In this document: piece after piece, positions 1 through 9,487 of the stretch
Layout: each line of letters opens with the position of its first letter
Numbering within the stretch: the stretch's first letter is position 1
Assembly (NCBI GenBank): GCA_914767715.1
Contig: OU612065.1
Location: 39,744,001 to 39,808,000 of the forward strand
Reading direction: 5' to 3'
Length of the DNA: 64,000 bases
Origin: Membranipora membranacea
Taxonomy: Eukaryota; Bryozoa; Gymnolaemata; Cheilostomatida; Membraniporidae
Translations under genes and position numbers: made by a program
Notes under the pieces: generated by a model
Told to the model about the DNA's origin: nothing
Seen by the model: the letters and a program-made list of their open reading frames with translations, nothing else
The model's database searches: none

Positions 1-495
1 AACCTTACAAAAAATAGTGCACTTCATTGTCACATTAATCCTAAATCCACAACTAGTCAGGATACTCTTTAAGAAGTGTATTCATGATTACAATTAAAAT
101 CCATTTAAAGCGTTGTAAGAATTAAACTTCTTTTCTTAAGACAAATTAGTGATAAATGAATAAAATTTGTATAAATTTATGAAATATTTATTTTGTTCTT
201 CTAATGCGTAAATACAAGAGAAAATTTAAAAAGAGACTGGCATGAATAAGATTTATTTATATCTCCAAGTTCACTCTGAGTGGGTGGTTTTTGGACATGA
301 GATGACTCTTAGGGTTTGAACAGCTCAAAAACAGCTGAAATTTATTACTAGGGCTCCAACCACTGATATAGAATAATAGAGGCGCTTGGGGCCGAGACTG
401 CTGCTTACCACATGTGATTCTCACATTAAACAATATACTTTTTTTAATTTTACCACACAGACCTGATTTTTCTATGTTTTTTTGTCTTTAACCAG
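1..495. other. Flanking non-coding DNA (probable intron)
   Basis: AT-rich sequence without a convincing open frame. It ends in a long pyrimidine tract at about 463-489 followed by AG at 494-495, which looks like a 3' splice site. It is most simply read as intron of the gene whose exons follow. I see no RNA gene or repeat in it. Confidence 0.5.
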
Positions 496-537
496 TGCCA
501 GTGTTTACATTGAATGCCACAACTATTGTCAGTGATG
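496..537 (+). CDS. Possible 42-nt internal exon of an extracellular protein gene
   Basis: A strong acceptor (T-rich tract ending in CAG at 493-495) and a donor (G|GTAATA at 537-542) bracket 42 nt. Read in the phase that joins to the next exon, it encodes about 13 residues with an N-glycosylation-type motif (NATT) and no stop. The exon begins and ends in phase 1, and its last base plus the first two bases of the exon at 809 make a valine codon, so the two join in frame. This is inference from splice signals only; a transcript would be needed to show that the small exon is used. Confidence 0.4.
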
Positions 538-808
538 GTAATAAATCCTTCCATCCAATATACTTTATAAATATCTCAGCCGATCCAACATATTGCATTG
601 ATCTGTTTCTATGATCAGAATTTCAATGAATTGAATAGTTGCCTTCCACCAAGGAATGAGAACTGACTAAAATGCACAAAAAAGAGTGAGACTCTTTTTT
701 ATTCATGAATAGTTTGATCTTAACGATCTCAACATTAAATCTTCACCCAATTAAAAAGTAGAATTTACTGTGAGTATGTTGCCTGATTGCTTACTTTTTT
801 ATTTTCAG

Positions 809-1093
809 TTTATGAGAAAATACTTAAATTCAACACCACCTATCAGCGCTTTCATGGTGTCCAGCAGGTTTCAGAACCCCATCCTAGTTACTACGCATCT
901 CATAATTGGCTGAGCTTTGATGATTGTGTTGATGCATGTTATAAAGACATAGCCTGCTATGGATTTCACTATCTGAGTTCAGAAGATGGATGCCTCTCGA
1001 TAGACTACTCCTCAAACCATGGGTTATCTCAGTCTTACCAACCAAGTGATGGCCTTCTCTACGCTGTCGACATAGATACCAAGTTAGCGTTAG
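809..1093 (+). CDS. Exon encoding a PAN/apple-like extracellular domain
   Basis: The open frame runs from an acceptor (TTTTATTTTCAG, ending 808) to a donor (G|GTAAGC at 1093-1098), giving a 285-nt exon, phase 1 at both ends. Such symmetric phase 1-1 exons are usual for shuffled extracellular modules. The roughly 95-residue product has an aromatic-rich N-terminal half (SYYASHNWLSFDDC) and cysteines spaced C-x3-C-x5-C-x11-C around CVDACYKDIACYGFHYL, as in PAN/apple domains, which bind protein or carbohydrate in secreted and surface proteins. The pattern is short, so WSC-like or another small disulfide domain cannot be excluded. No signal peptide or start codon is in the window; the gene starts upstream. 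If the donor is not used, the frame continues to TAA at 1120-1122, with AATAAA at 1240-1245 as a possible poly(A) signal. The full protein's function is unknown. Confidence 0.7.
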
Positions 1094-1122
1094 GTAAGCT
1101 GAACTACTTTTTCTTAACGTAA

Positions 1123-1989
1123 GTGTTACTGCAGTTGCAACTGCAGTATGGGATGAGTGCGGGTTTTGAAGTTCTACGGAGTGGAGTATGACGGATGAGC
1201 GTTTAGGTCTTTATTGGTGTATTGGCATCGTGAAACTGTAATAAAGATTGTGCTTATAAAGTTTTTGGTCTTAGAGCCAATAGGTGTCATCAATTGATCA
1301 AAAAATAAACATTAAATGTAAATGCGAATTACATCAAAAACACAAGGCAAATTACATCAAAACATACAAACCAAAAATATTTTATAATTACCTCAGTGCT
1401 CCTTATGGATATTATATCCTTCATTTACTCTATTGCTGACAATAATATTGTGACAAAGCTGTTGACTCATCTGTCAGCAAACCCGCACTGAAAGGCAATT
1501 ATAATTAACAAAGCTGGGCCCTACACTACACTCAGCTATCACAACAAGACAAGGCTCGTGTCACAAATACCAATTACTAGCTAGCCCCCAGACCAGATCC
1601 AGGATTGGAGTGCCAATAAATCCCCGCACTGACCTGCAGTCACAGTAAGAATAAATCAAAATACGTTATTCATAAATTTGTTTGAATTATGAGATGGCGT
1701 TATCGATGGGTATTGGGTATGTATAATATAAGTGATTTGACAACCAAACTGACCTTCCAACAAAAAAAGACATTTCATTGTACTGTAATATGTAAGCGGT
1801 AATTGAATATATAACTGGTTACTCAGTGGGCAGAAGTAACCAATCTATAGGATTGACAGTGTTGGCGGTTTAAGTTTTGTGCAACTACATAGACAAATAA
1901 GCAAAGAGTTAAAGAAAAAATTACACCAGTAGTGAAAGGTTGAAATTTTCAATTCAACTTACAAACAAAGGCACATGTGTAGTTATTAC
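1123..1989. other. Non-coding flank (intron or 3' region)
   Basis: No open frame of note and no recognisable RNA gene. It holds a 22-bp perfect palindrome at 1127-1148 and an AATAAA at 1240-1245 that could serve as a poly(A) signal for a retained-intron form of the upstream exon. I found no remnant of the 5S repeat unit here. Confidence 0.5.
1127..1148. repeat. 22-bp perfect palindrome
   Basis: The half-site tactgcagttg is followed directly by its own reverse complement, with no spacer. It sits 33 bp past the donor of the PAN-like exon. It could form a small cruciform or be a dimeric protein binding site; no function can be assigned. Confidence 0.85.
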
Positions 1990-2394
1990 CAGTGGCGTAT
2001 ATTACCACTCATGGCCCATGGATTTTCGTGAGTGGCTGAATAGCTCAGTGTGTAGAGCGTCTGCCTAATAATCACTGTACATAAAATTGTTGTTGGTTCG
2101 AATCCTATCATGGTCAGTTTTTTTTCAATTGGGTGCTTTATAACTGGAGCATTTTTACCGTAATCTTCTACTGCTATTGAGTTGTTTTCTGAAAGTACCC
2201 AACAGCTCAGCGCTCACCTCTCTGCTTGCACTATTTTGCTACCGATATGCAAAAATTTCCGTGGTGGGAGGGGCTTAAGCGCCCCTCCCACACCCTCCCC
2301 GCCACGCTTACGGCGTTTGGATCGGGCTGCGCCCGATCATTATGCTCATCTCTAAAAAGTCAGTGAGTGAAATTTTTTAGAATATACGCCCCTG
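1990..2394. mobile_element. Non-autonomous TIR DNA transposon (MITE-like)
   Basis: The ends are inverted repeats: CAGTGGCGTATATT on the left and, read on the minus strand, CAGGGGCGTATATT on the right (13 of 14 match). CAG-starting termini of this kind are seen in hAT-type elements, but that assignment is inference. At 405 bp without a transposase frame it must be non-autonomous. Inside are a tRNA-like Pol III cassette and two perfect hairpins (11-bp stem 2264-2274/2281-2291; 8-bp stem 2320-2327/2331-2338). The 8 bp on either side of the element do not match, so no target duplication is visible; the right flank is the first base of the 5S array. Confidence 0.65.
2034..2125 (+). ncRNA. tRNA-like Pol III cassette (tRNA pseudogene or SINE head)
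   Basis: A good A box (TAGCTCAGTGTGTAG, 2041-2055) with a perfect 4-bp D stem (2043-2046/2055-2058), a perfect B box (GGTTCGAATCC, 2095-2105) and a T8 terminator (2118-2125) are in the right order and spacing. The acceptor stem pairs poorly and the anticodon stem is broken, so it is not a functional tRNA. It fits a tRNA-derived SINE head or a decayed tRNA carried inside the TIR element. Confidence 0.55.
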
Positions 2395-2592
2395 GGAAGA
2401 GAAATATATGTTCTATAATAGATGAAAGATATAATGAAGAAGGAGAACTATGATTCTGTTGTCAAATAGAGAAACAAGTTAAAATGTCTAGGAATAAGAC
2501 TATAAACATGGAAATCAAAACAAGAGTTGCATGCCCTTGTTTAGTTATTCCTGCATTCAAGCATAAAACTGCTAAAATTAATCCCCATAATT

Positions 2593-2712
2593 GTCTACGG
2601 CCATATCACGTTGAAAACGCCAGTTCTCGTCCGATCACTGAAGCTAAGCAACGTCGAGCCCAGTTAGTACTTGGATGGGTGACCGCCTGGGAATACTGGG
2701 TGCTGTAGACTT
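2593..2712 (+). rRNA. 5S rRNA (U1)
   Basis: The 120-nt RNA is the 5S component of the large ribosomal subunit. The 5' GTCTACGGC pairs perfectly (one G-U) with GCTGTAGAC near the 3' end (helix I). Internal Pol III signals are visible: box A around nt 50-64 (AGCTAAGCAACGTCG) and box C around nt 80-97 (GGATGGGTGACCGCCTG). T4 runs at 2711-2714, 2720-2723 and 2728-2731 serve as terminators. This is the outermost array copy; its sequence is consensus although the left part of its unit is missing. One upstream base differs from other units (T at 2557). Confidence 0.97.
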
Positions 2713-3915
2713 TTGATTCTTTTCCACTTTTACAACATAAAAACAACATGTTATATTCTTCGCTCTACCATCAATATGAGCTGCGTGAAGTGAATTTTTG
2801 GGGATCAGCTCAGCACAACACCCCCCCCTTCTTCGCCCCCCCCCCCAATTATTCCTAAACGGCAGAATATGCAAGCTTGTGTATTGCGACGAAAAAGAAG
2901 ACGAAAAGTGCAATTTTTGAGAAGATAAATTCAGGAAAATTCTGCGTTTTGTGTCAATCCCCATTTTAATTTGGCAGCAGCGATCCTTGAGAAGCTCAGC
3001 GTAGGGGATCGCTGGTACTATCAGAGGTTTGTCCCCCATGCCAAGAAGAGGATGCCGGAAAAGATGCTAGACCGGTGCTGCATTGCTATCACTTTTGGTC
3101 AATACTCAAGAAATGATAACCAGTAGGAGAGCTATCGAAATTGGAAAATTGCAGCAGCCATTATAGGCTATTGTTATTGACAACACAAATTATGACTTTT
3201 AGGCTGTAATCCTGATAATGGCTGGTGTTCACTAGTTAGGTTAAGTGTGTCGATGTGCACATAATTACCAAAATCCAGCCGCAGACATCAGATTTTGCTA
3301 ACTAAACAGGTATAGATTTCATAAAATCAGAATATCTGTGGCTGTACGATGGATCACACACGAGTGTCACATTGTAATTCCCTTGGCCTACAGTCCAGTC
3401 TAGTGCTTAGATCACTGCTGGTACTGTCACAATCAAACCAAAGAGTAACTTACCAGAGCCCGCTACTTGCAGCCAGCTTACAACTTGCGCTTTTAATCCT
3501 GCGCTGTGAGTGCGGCGTTTAGTCCGACAGAATGTTAAACAATGGAGCTAAGCGTGATGTCGCGTCAAGATGATTGTTGCCACAGAGTTCATAGCATGCT
3601 ACAATGTCTCCGCAAAAAGTCCAATGCCGTTAAAAGATGCTTGTATGAGCCATCAAACCCGGCAGCATGGTTGAAACCTGGCAGCCAAACCAACCAGTCC
3701 CTCCTCAAATAAAATCAAAAAGGTAAGTTGCATACTAACAATGTTATGGAAGAGAAATATATGTTCTATAATAGATGAAAGATATAATGAAGAAGGAGAA
3801 CTATGATTCTGTTGTCAAATAGAGAAACAAGTTAAAATGTCTAGGAATAAGACTATAAACATGGAAATCAAAACAAGAGTTGCATGCCCTTGTTTAGTTA
3901 TTCCTGCATCCAAGC

Positions 3916-3921
3916 ATAAAA
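3916..3921 (+). promoter_or_regulatory. TATA-like element upstream of 5S (U2 shown)
   Basis: ATAAAA lies at -30 to -25 from the 5S start in nearly every unit. TATA-like motifs at this distance help Pol III initiation on 5S genes in several invertebrates, plants and fungi. Position and conservation support the call, but conservation is weak evidence in an array this homogeneous. U10 carries ATGAAA instead. Confidence 0.45.
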
Positions 3922-3945
3922 CTGCTAAAATTAATCCCCATAATT

Positions 3946-4065
3946 GTCTACGGCCATATCACGTTGAAAACGCCAGTTCTCGTCCGATCACTGAAGCTAA
4001 GCAACGTCGAGCCCAGTTAGTACTTGGATGGGTGACCGCCTGGGAATACTGGGTGCTGTAGACTT
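3946..4065 (+). rRNA. 5S rRNA (U2, reference unit)
   Basis: Consensus copy with helix I, box A and box C intact. An ATAAAA element lies at -30 to -25 and three T4 runs follow. First unit that is complete on both sides. Confidence 0.97.
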
Positions 4066-4084
4066 TTGATTCTTTTCCACTTTT
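4064..4084 (+). terminator. Pol III terminator with two back-up T-runs (U2 shown)
   Basis: T4 runs at 4064-4067, 4073-4076 and 4081-4084 directly follow the 5S gene. T4 or longer is the Pol III stop signal. The triple arrangement recurs in nearly every unit; the first run is lost in U30 and the second in U33. Confidence 0.8.
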
Positions 4085-4129
4085 ACAACATAAAAACAAC
4101 ATGTTATATTCTTCGCTCTACCATCAATA

Positions 4130-4165
4130 TGAGCTGCGTGAAGTGAATTTTTGGGGATCAGCTCA
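4130..4165 (+). other. Spacer stem-loop enclosing an Sm-like AATTTTTGG (U2 shown)
   Basis: TGAGCTG (4130-4136) pairs perfectly with CAGCTCA (4159-4165). The loop contains AATTTTTGG (4146-4154), a perfect match to the Sm-site consensus of spliceosomal RNAs. No snRNA or spliced-leader body could be recognised around it, so the match may be chance. Confidence 0.35.
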
Positions 4166-4173
4166 GCACAACA

Positions 4174-4202
4174 CCCCCCCCCCTTCTTCGCCCCCCCCCC
4201 CC
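4174..4202. repeat. Paired C-tract, length-variable in every unit (U2 shown)
   Basis: C10, then TTCTTCG, then C12. The first run varies from 8 to 15 and the second from about 8 to 17 among units. The opposite strand is two long G-runs separated by 7 nt, so G-quadruplex and i-motif folding are possible. A few copies are interrupted by A, as in U10, U34 and U37. Confidence 0.9.
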
Positions 4203-4333
4203 AATTATTCCTAAACGGCAGAATATGCAAGCTTGTGTATTGCGACGAAAAAGAAGACGAAAAGTGCAATTTTTGAGAAGATAAATTCAGGAAAATTCTG
4301 CGTTTTGTGTCAATCCCCATTTTAATTTGGCAG

Positions 4334-4370
4334 CAGCGATCCTTGAGAAGCTCAGCGTAGGGGATCGCTG
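4334..4370. repeat. Spacer hairpin with 9-bp perfect stem (U2 shown)
   Basis: CAGCGATCC (4334-4342) and GGATCGCTG (4362-4370) pair perfectly around a 19-nt loop, which itself has a short TGAG/CTCA stem. It recurs unchanged in the units inspected. No RNA family is recognised. Confidence 0.6.
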
Positions 4371-4510
4371 GTACTATCAGAGGTTTGTCCCCCATGCCAA
4401 GAAGAGGATGCCGGAAAAGATGCTAGACCGGTGCTGCATTGCTATCACTTTTGGTCAATACTCAAGAAATGATAACCAGTAGGAGAGCTATCGAAATTGG
4501 AAAATTGCAG

Positions 4511-4580
4511 CAGCCATTATAGGCTATTGTTATTGACAACACAAATTATGACTTTTAGGCTGTAGTCCTGATAATGGCTG
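4511..4580. repeat. Spacer inverted repeat with 10-bp arms (U2 shown)
   Basis: CAGCCATTAT (4511-4520) and ATAATGGCTG (4571-4580) are perfect inverted copies 50 nt apart. Present in all units. Function unknown. Confidence 0.6.
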
Positions 4581-5301
4581 GTGTTCACTAGTTAGGTTAA
4601 GTGTGTCGATGTGCACATAATTACCAAAATCCAGCCGCAGACATCAGATTTTGCTAACTAAACAGGTATAGATTTCATAAAATCAGAATATCTGTGGCTG
4701 TACGATGGATCACACACGAGTGTCACATTGTAATTCCCTTGGCCTACAGTCCAGTCTAGTGCTTAGATCACTGCTGGTACTGTCACAATCAAACCAAAGA
4801 GTAACTTACCAGAGCCCGCTACTTGCAGCCAGCTTACAACTTGCGCTTTTAATCCTGCGCTGTGAGTGCGGCGTTTAGTCCGACAGAATGTTAAACAATG
4901 GAGCTAAGCGTGATGTCGCGTCAAGATGATTGTTGCCACAGAGTTCATAGCATGCTACAATGTCTCCGCAAAAAGTCCAATGCCGTTAAAAGATGCTTGT
5001 ATGAGCCATCAAACCCGGCAGCATGGTTGAAACCTGGCAGCCAAACCAACCAGTCCCTCCTCAAATAAAATCAAAAAGGTAAGTTGCATACTAACAATGT
5101 TATGGAAGAGAAATATATGTTCTATAATAGATGAAAGATATAATGAAGAAGGAGAACTATGATTCTGTTGTCAAATAGAGAAACAAGTTAAAATGTCTAG
5201 GAATAAGACTATAAACATGGAAATCAAAACAAGAGTTGCATGCCCTTGTTTAGTTATTCCTGCATCCAAGCATAAAACTGCTAAAATTAATCCCCATAAT
5301 T
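4581..5301. other. 5S intergenic spacer, 3' part (U2 shown)
   Basis: No credible gene. It contains the site used by the LINE in U32 (CACATAATTACC region), the 228-bp segment that separates subtypes A and B, and a splice-donor-like GGTAAGTTG followed by TACTAAC at 5089-5095. The open frames here have no recognisable domain. Confidence 0.6.
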
Positions 5302-5421
5302 GTCTACGGCCATATCACGTTGAAAACGCCAGTTCTCGTCCGATCACTGAAGCTAAGCAACGTCGAGCCCAGTTAGTACTTGGATGGGTGACCGCCTGGG
5401 AATACTGGGTGCTGTAGACTT
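5302..5421 (+). rRNA. 5S rRNA (U3)
   Basis: Consensus 120-nt copy with intact internal promoter and T4 terminator. Confidence 0.97.
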
Positions 5422-6654
5422 TTGATTCTTTTCCACTTTTACAACATAAAAACAACATGTTATATTCTTCGCTCTACCATCAATATGAGCTGCGTGAAGT
5501 GAATTTTTGGGGATCAGCTCAGCACAACACCCCCCCCTTCTTCGCCCCCCCCCCCAATTATTCCTAAACGGCAGAATATGCAAGCTTGTGTATTGCGACG
5601 AAAAAGAAGACGAAAAGTGCAATTTTTGAGAAGATAAATTCAGGAAAATTCTGCGTTTTGTGTCAATCCCCATTTTAATTTGGCAGCAGCGATCCTTGAG
5701 AAGCTCAGCGTAGGGGATCGCTGGTACTATCAGAGGTTTGTCCCCCATGCCAAGAAGAGGATGCCGGAAAAGATGCTAGACCGGTGCTGCATTGCTATCA
5801 CTTTTGGTCAATACTCAAGAAATGATAACCAGTAGGAGAGCTATCGAAATTGGAAAATTGCAGCAGCCATTATAGGCTATTGTTATTGACAACACAAATT
5901 ATGACTTTTAGGCTGTAATCCTGATAATGGCTGGTGTTCACTAGTTAGGTTAAGTGTGTCGATGTGCACATAATTACCAAAATCCAGCCGCAGACATCAG
6001 ATTTTGCTAACTAAACAGGTATAGATTTCATAAAATCAGAATATCTGTGGCTGTACGATGGATCACACACGAGTGTCACATTGTAATTCCCTTGGCCTAC
6101 AGTCCAGTCTAGTGCTTAGATCACTGCTGGTACTGTCACAATCAAACCAAAGAGTAACTTACCAGAGCCCGCTACTTGCAGCCAGCTTACAACTTGCGCT
6201 TTTAATCCTGCGCTGTGAGTGCGGCGTTTAGTCCGACAGAATGTTAAACAATGGAGCTAAGCGTGATGTCGCGTCAAGATGATTGTTGCCACAGAGTTCA
6301 TAGCATGCTACAATGTCTCCGCAAAAAGTCCAATGCCGTTAAAAGATGCTTGTATGAGCCATCAAACCCGGCAGCATGGTTGAAACCTGGCAGCCAAACC
6401 AACCAGTCCCTCCTCAAATAAAATCAAAAAGGTAAGTTGCATACTAACAATGTTATGGAAGAGAAATATATGTTCTATAATAGATGAAAGATATAATGAA
6501 GAAGGAGAACTATGATTCTGTTGTCAAATAGAGAAACAAGTTAAAATGTCTAGGAATAAGACTATAAACATGGAAATCAAAACAAGAGTTGCATGCCCTT
6601 GTTTAGTTATTCCTGCATCCAAGCATAAAACTGCTAAAATTAATCCCCATAATT

Positions 6655-6774
6655 GTCTACGGCCATATCACGTTGAAAACGCCAGTTCTCGTCCGATCAC
6701 TGAAGCTAAGCAACGTCGAGCCCAGTTAGTACTTGGATGGGTGACCGCCTGGGAATACTGGGTGCTGTAGACTT
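6655..6774 (+). rRNA. 5S rRNA (U4)
   Basis: Consensus 120-nt copy with intact internal promoter and T4 terminator. Confidence 0.97.
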
Positions 6775-8009
6775 TTGATTCTTTTCCACTTTTACAACAT
6801 AAAAACAACATGTTATATTCTTCGCTCTACCATCAATATGAGCTGCGTGAAGTGAATTTTTGGGGATCAGCTCAGCACAACACCCCCCCCCCTTCTTCGC
6901 CCCCCCCCCCAATTATTCCTAAACGGCAGAATATGCAAGCTTGTGTATTGCGACGAAAAAGAAGACGAAAAGTGCAATTTTTGAGAAGATAAATTCAGGA
7001 AAATTCTGCGTTTTGTGTCAATCCCCATTTTAATTTGGCAGCAGCGATCCTTGAGAAGCTCAGCGTAGGGGATCGCTGGTACTATCAGAGGTTTGTCCCC
7101 CATGCCAAGAAGAGGATGCCGGAAAAGATGCTAGACCGGTGCTGCATTGCTATCACTTTTGGTCAATACTCAAGAAATGATAACCAGTAGGAGAGCTATC
7201 GAAATTGGAAAATTGCAGCAGCCATTATAGGCTATTGTTATTGACAACACAAATTATGACTTTTAGGCTGTAATCCTGATAATGGCTGGTGTTCACTAGT
7301 TAGGTTAAGTGTGTCGATGTGCACATAATTACCAAAATCCAGCCGCAGACATCAGATTTTGCTAACTAAACAGGTATAGATTTCATAAAATCAGAATATC
7401 TGTGGCTGTACGATGGATCACACACGAGTGTCACATTGTAATTCCCTTGGCCTACAGTCCAGTCTAGTGCTTAGATCACTGCTGGTACTGTCACAATCAA
7501 ACCAAAGAGTAACTTACCAGAGCCCGCTACTTGCAGCCAGCTTACAACTTGCGCTTTTAATCCTGCGCTGTGAGTGCGGCGTTTAGTCCGACAGAATGTT
7601 AAACAATGGAGCTAAGCGTGATGTCGCGTCAAGATGATTGTTGCCACAGAGTTCATAGCATGCTACAATGTCTCCGCAAAAAGTCCAATGCCGTTAAAAG
7701 ATGCTTGTATGAGCCATCAAACCCGGCAGCATGGTTGAAACCTGGCAGCCAAACCAACCAGTCCCTCCTCAAATAAAATCAAAAAGGTAAGTTGCATACT
7801 AACAATGTTATGGAAGAGAAATATATGTTCTATAATAGATGAAAGATATAATGAAGAAGGAGAACTATGATTCTGTTGTCAAATAGAGAAACAAGTTAAA
7901 ATGTCTAGGAATAAGACTATAAACATGGAAATCAAAACAAGAGTTGCATGCCCTTGTTTAGTTATTCCTGCATCCAAGCATAAAACTGCTAAAATTAATC
8001 CCCATAATT

Positions 8010-8129
8010 GTCTACGGCCATATCACGTTGAAAACGCCAGTTCTCGTCCGATCACTGAAGCTAAGCAACGTCGAGCCCAGTTAGTACTTGGATGGGTGAC
8101 CGCCTGGGAATACTGGGTGCTGTAGACTT
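8010..8129 (+). rRNA. 5S rRNA (U5)
   Basis: Consensus 120-nt copy with intact internal promoter and T4 terminator. Confidence 0.97.
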
Positions 8130-9367
8130 TTGATTCTTTTCCACTTTTACAACATAAAAACAACATGTTATATTCTTCGCTCTACCATCAATATGAGCTG
8201 CGTGAAGTGAATTTTTGGGGATCAGCTCAGCACAACACCCCCCCCCCCCTTCTTCGCCCCCCCCCCCCAATTATTCCTAAACGGCAGAATATGCAAGCTT
8301 GTGTATTGCGACGAAAAAGAAGACGAAAAGTGCAATTTTTGAGAAGATAAATTCAGGAAAATTCTGCGTTTTGTGTCAATCCCCATTTTAATTTGGCAGC
8401 AGCGATCCTTGAGAAGCTCAGCGTAGGGGATCGCTGGTACTATCAGAGGTTTGTCCCCCATGCCAAGAAGAGGATGCCGGAAAAGATGCTAGACCGGTGC
8501 TGCATTGCTATCACTTTTGGTCAATACTCAAGAAATGATAACCAGTAGGAGAGCTATCGAAATTGGAAAATTGCAGCAGCCATTATAGGCTATTGTTATT
8601 GACAACACAAATTATGACTTTTAGGCTGTAATCCTGATAATGGCTGGTGTTCACTAGTTAGGTTAAGTGTGTCGATGTGCACATAATTACCAAAATCCAG
8701 CCGCAGACATCAGATTTTGCTAACTAAACAGGTATAGATTTCATAAAATCAGAATATCTGTGGCTGTACGATGGATCACACACGAGTGTCACATTGTAAT
8801 TCCCTTGGCCTACAGTCCAGTCTAGTGCTTAGATCACTGCTGGTACTGTCACAATCAAACCAAAGAGTAACTTACCAGAGCCCGCTACTTGCAGCCAGCT
8901 TACAACTTGCGCTTTTAATCCTGCGCTGTGAGTGCGGCGTTTAGTCCGACAGAATGTTAAACAATGGAGCTAAGCGTGATGTCGCGTCAAGATGATTGTT
9001 GCCACAGAGTTCATAGCATGCTACAATGTCTCCGCAAAAAGTCCAATGCCGTTAAAAGATGCTTGTATGAGCCATCAAACCCGGCAGCATGGTTGAAACC
9101 TGGCAGCCAAACCAACCAGTCCCTCCTCAAATAAAATCAAAAAGGTAAGTTGCATACTAACAATGTTATGGAAGAGAAATATATGTTCTATAATAGATGA
9201 AAGATATAATGAAGAAGGAGAACTATGATTCTGTTGTCAAATAGAGAAACAAGTTAAAATGTCTAGGAATAAGACTATAAACATGGAAATCAAAACAAGA
9301 GTTGCATGCCCTTGTTTAGTTATTCCTGCATCCAAGCATAAAACTGCTAAAATTAATCCCCATAATT

Positions 9368-9487
9368 GTCTACGGCCATATCACGTTGAAAACGCCAGTT
9401 CTCGTCCGATCACTGAAGCTAAGCAACGTCGAGCCCAGTTAGTACTTGGATGGGTGACCGCCTGGGAATACTGGGTGCTGTAGACTT
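9368..9487 (+). rRNA. 5S rRNA (U6)
   Basis: Consensus 120-nt copy with intact internal promoter and T4 terminator. Confidence 0.97.

Noticed and set aside
2034-2125. Functional tRNA gene
   Set aside because: Acceptor and anticodon stems do not pair, and the middle is too long; only the promoter boxes and D stem are good.
2484-2708. 74-codon + strand open frame over each 5S gene (42 near-identical copies)
   Set aside because: It overlaps the 5S gene and ends in its helix I. Conservation reflects array homogeneity, the start codon is lost in one copy (TTG at 30961) and the frame is broken in U41.
3446-3480. U1 snRNA start (AACTTACCAG resembles the U1 5' end)
   Set aside because: Only about 9 nt match; no U1 stem-loops or Sm site follow.
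3997-4395. 132-codon minus-strand open frame in the spacer
   Set aside because: It runs through the C-tract, so its C-terminal half changes frame between units. It also overlaps 5S and has no recognisable domain.
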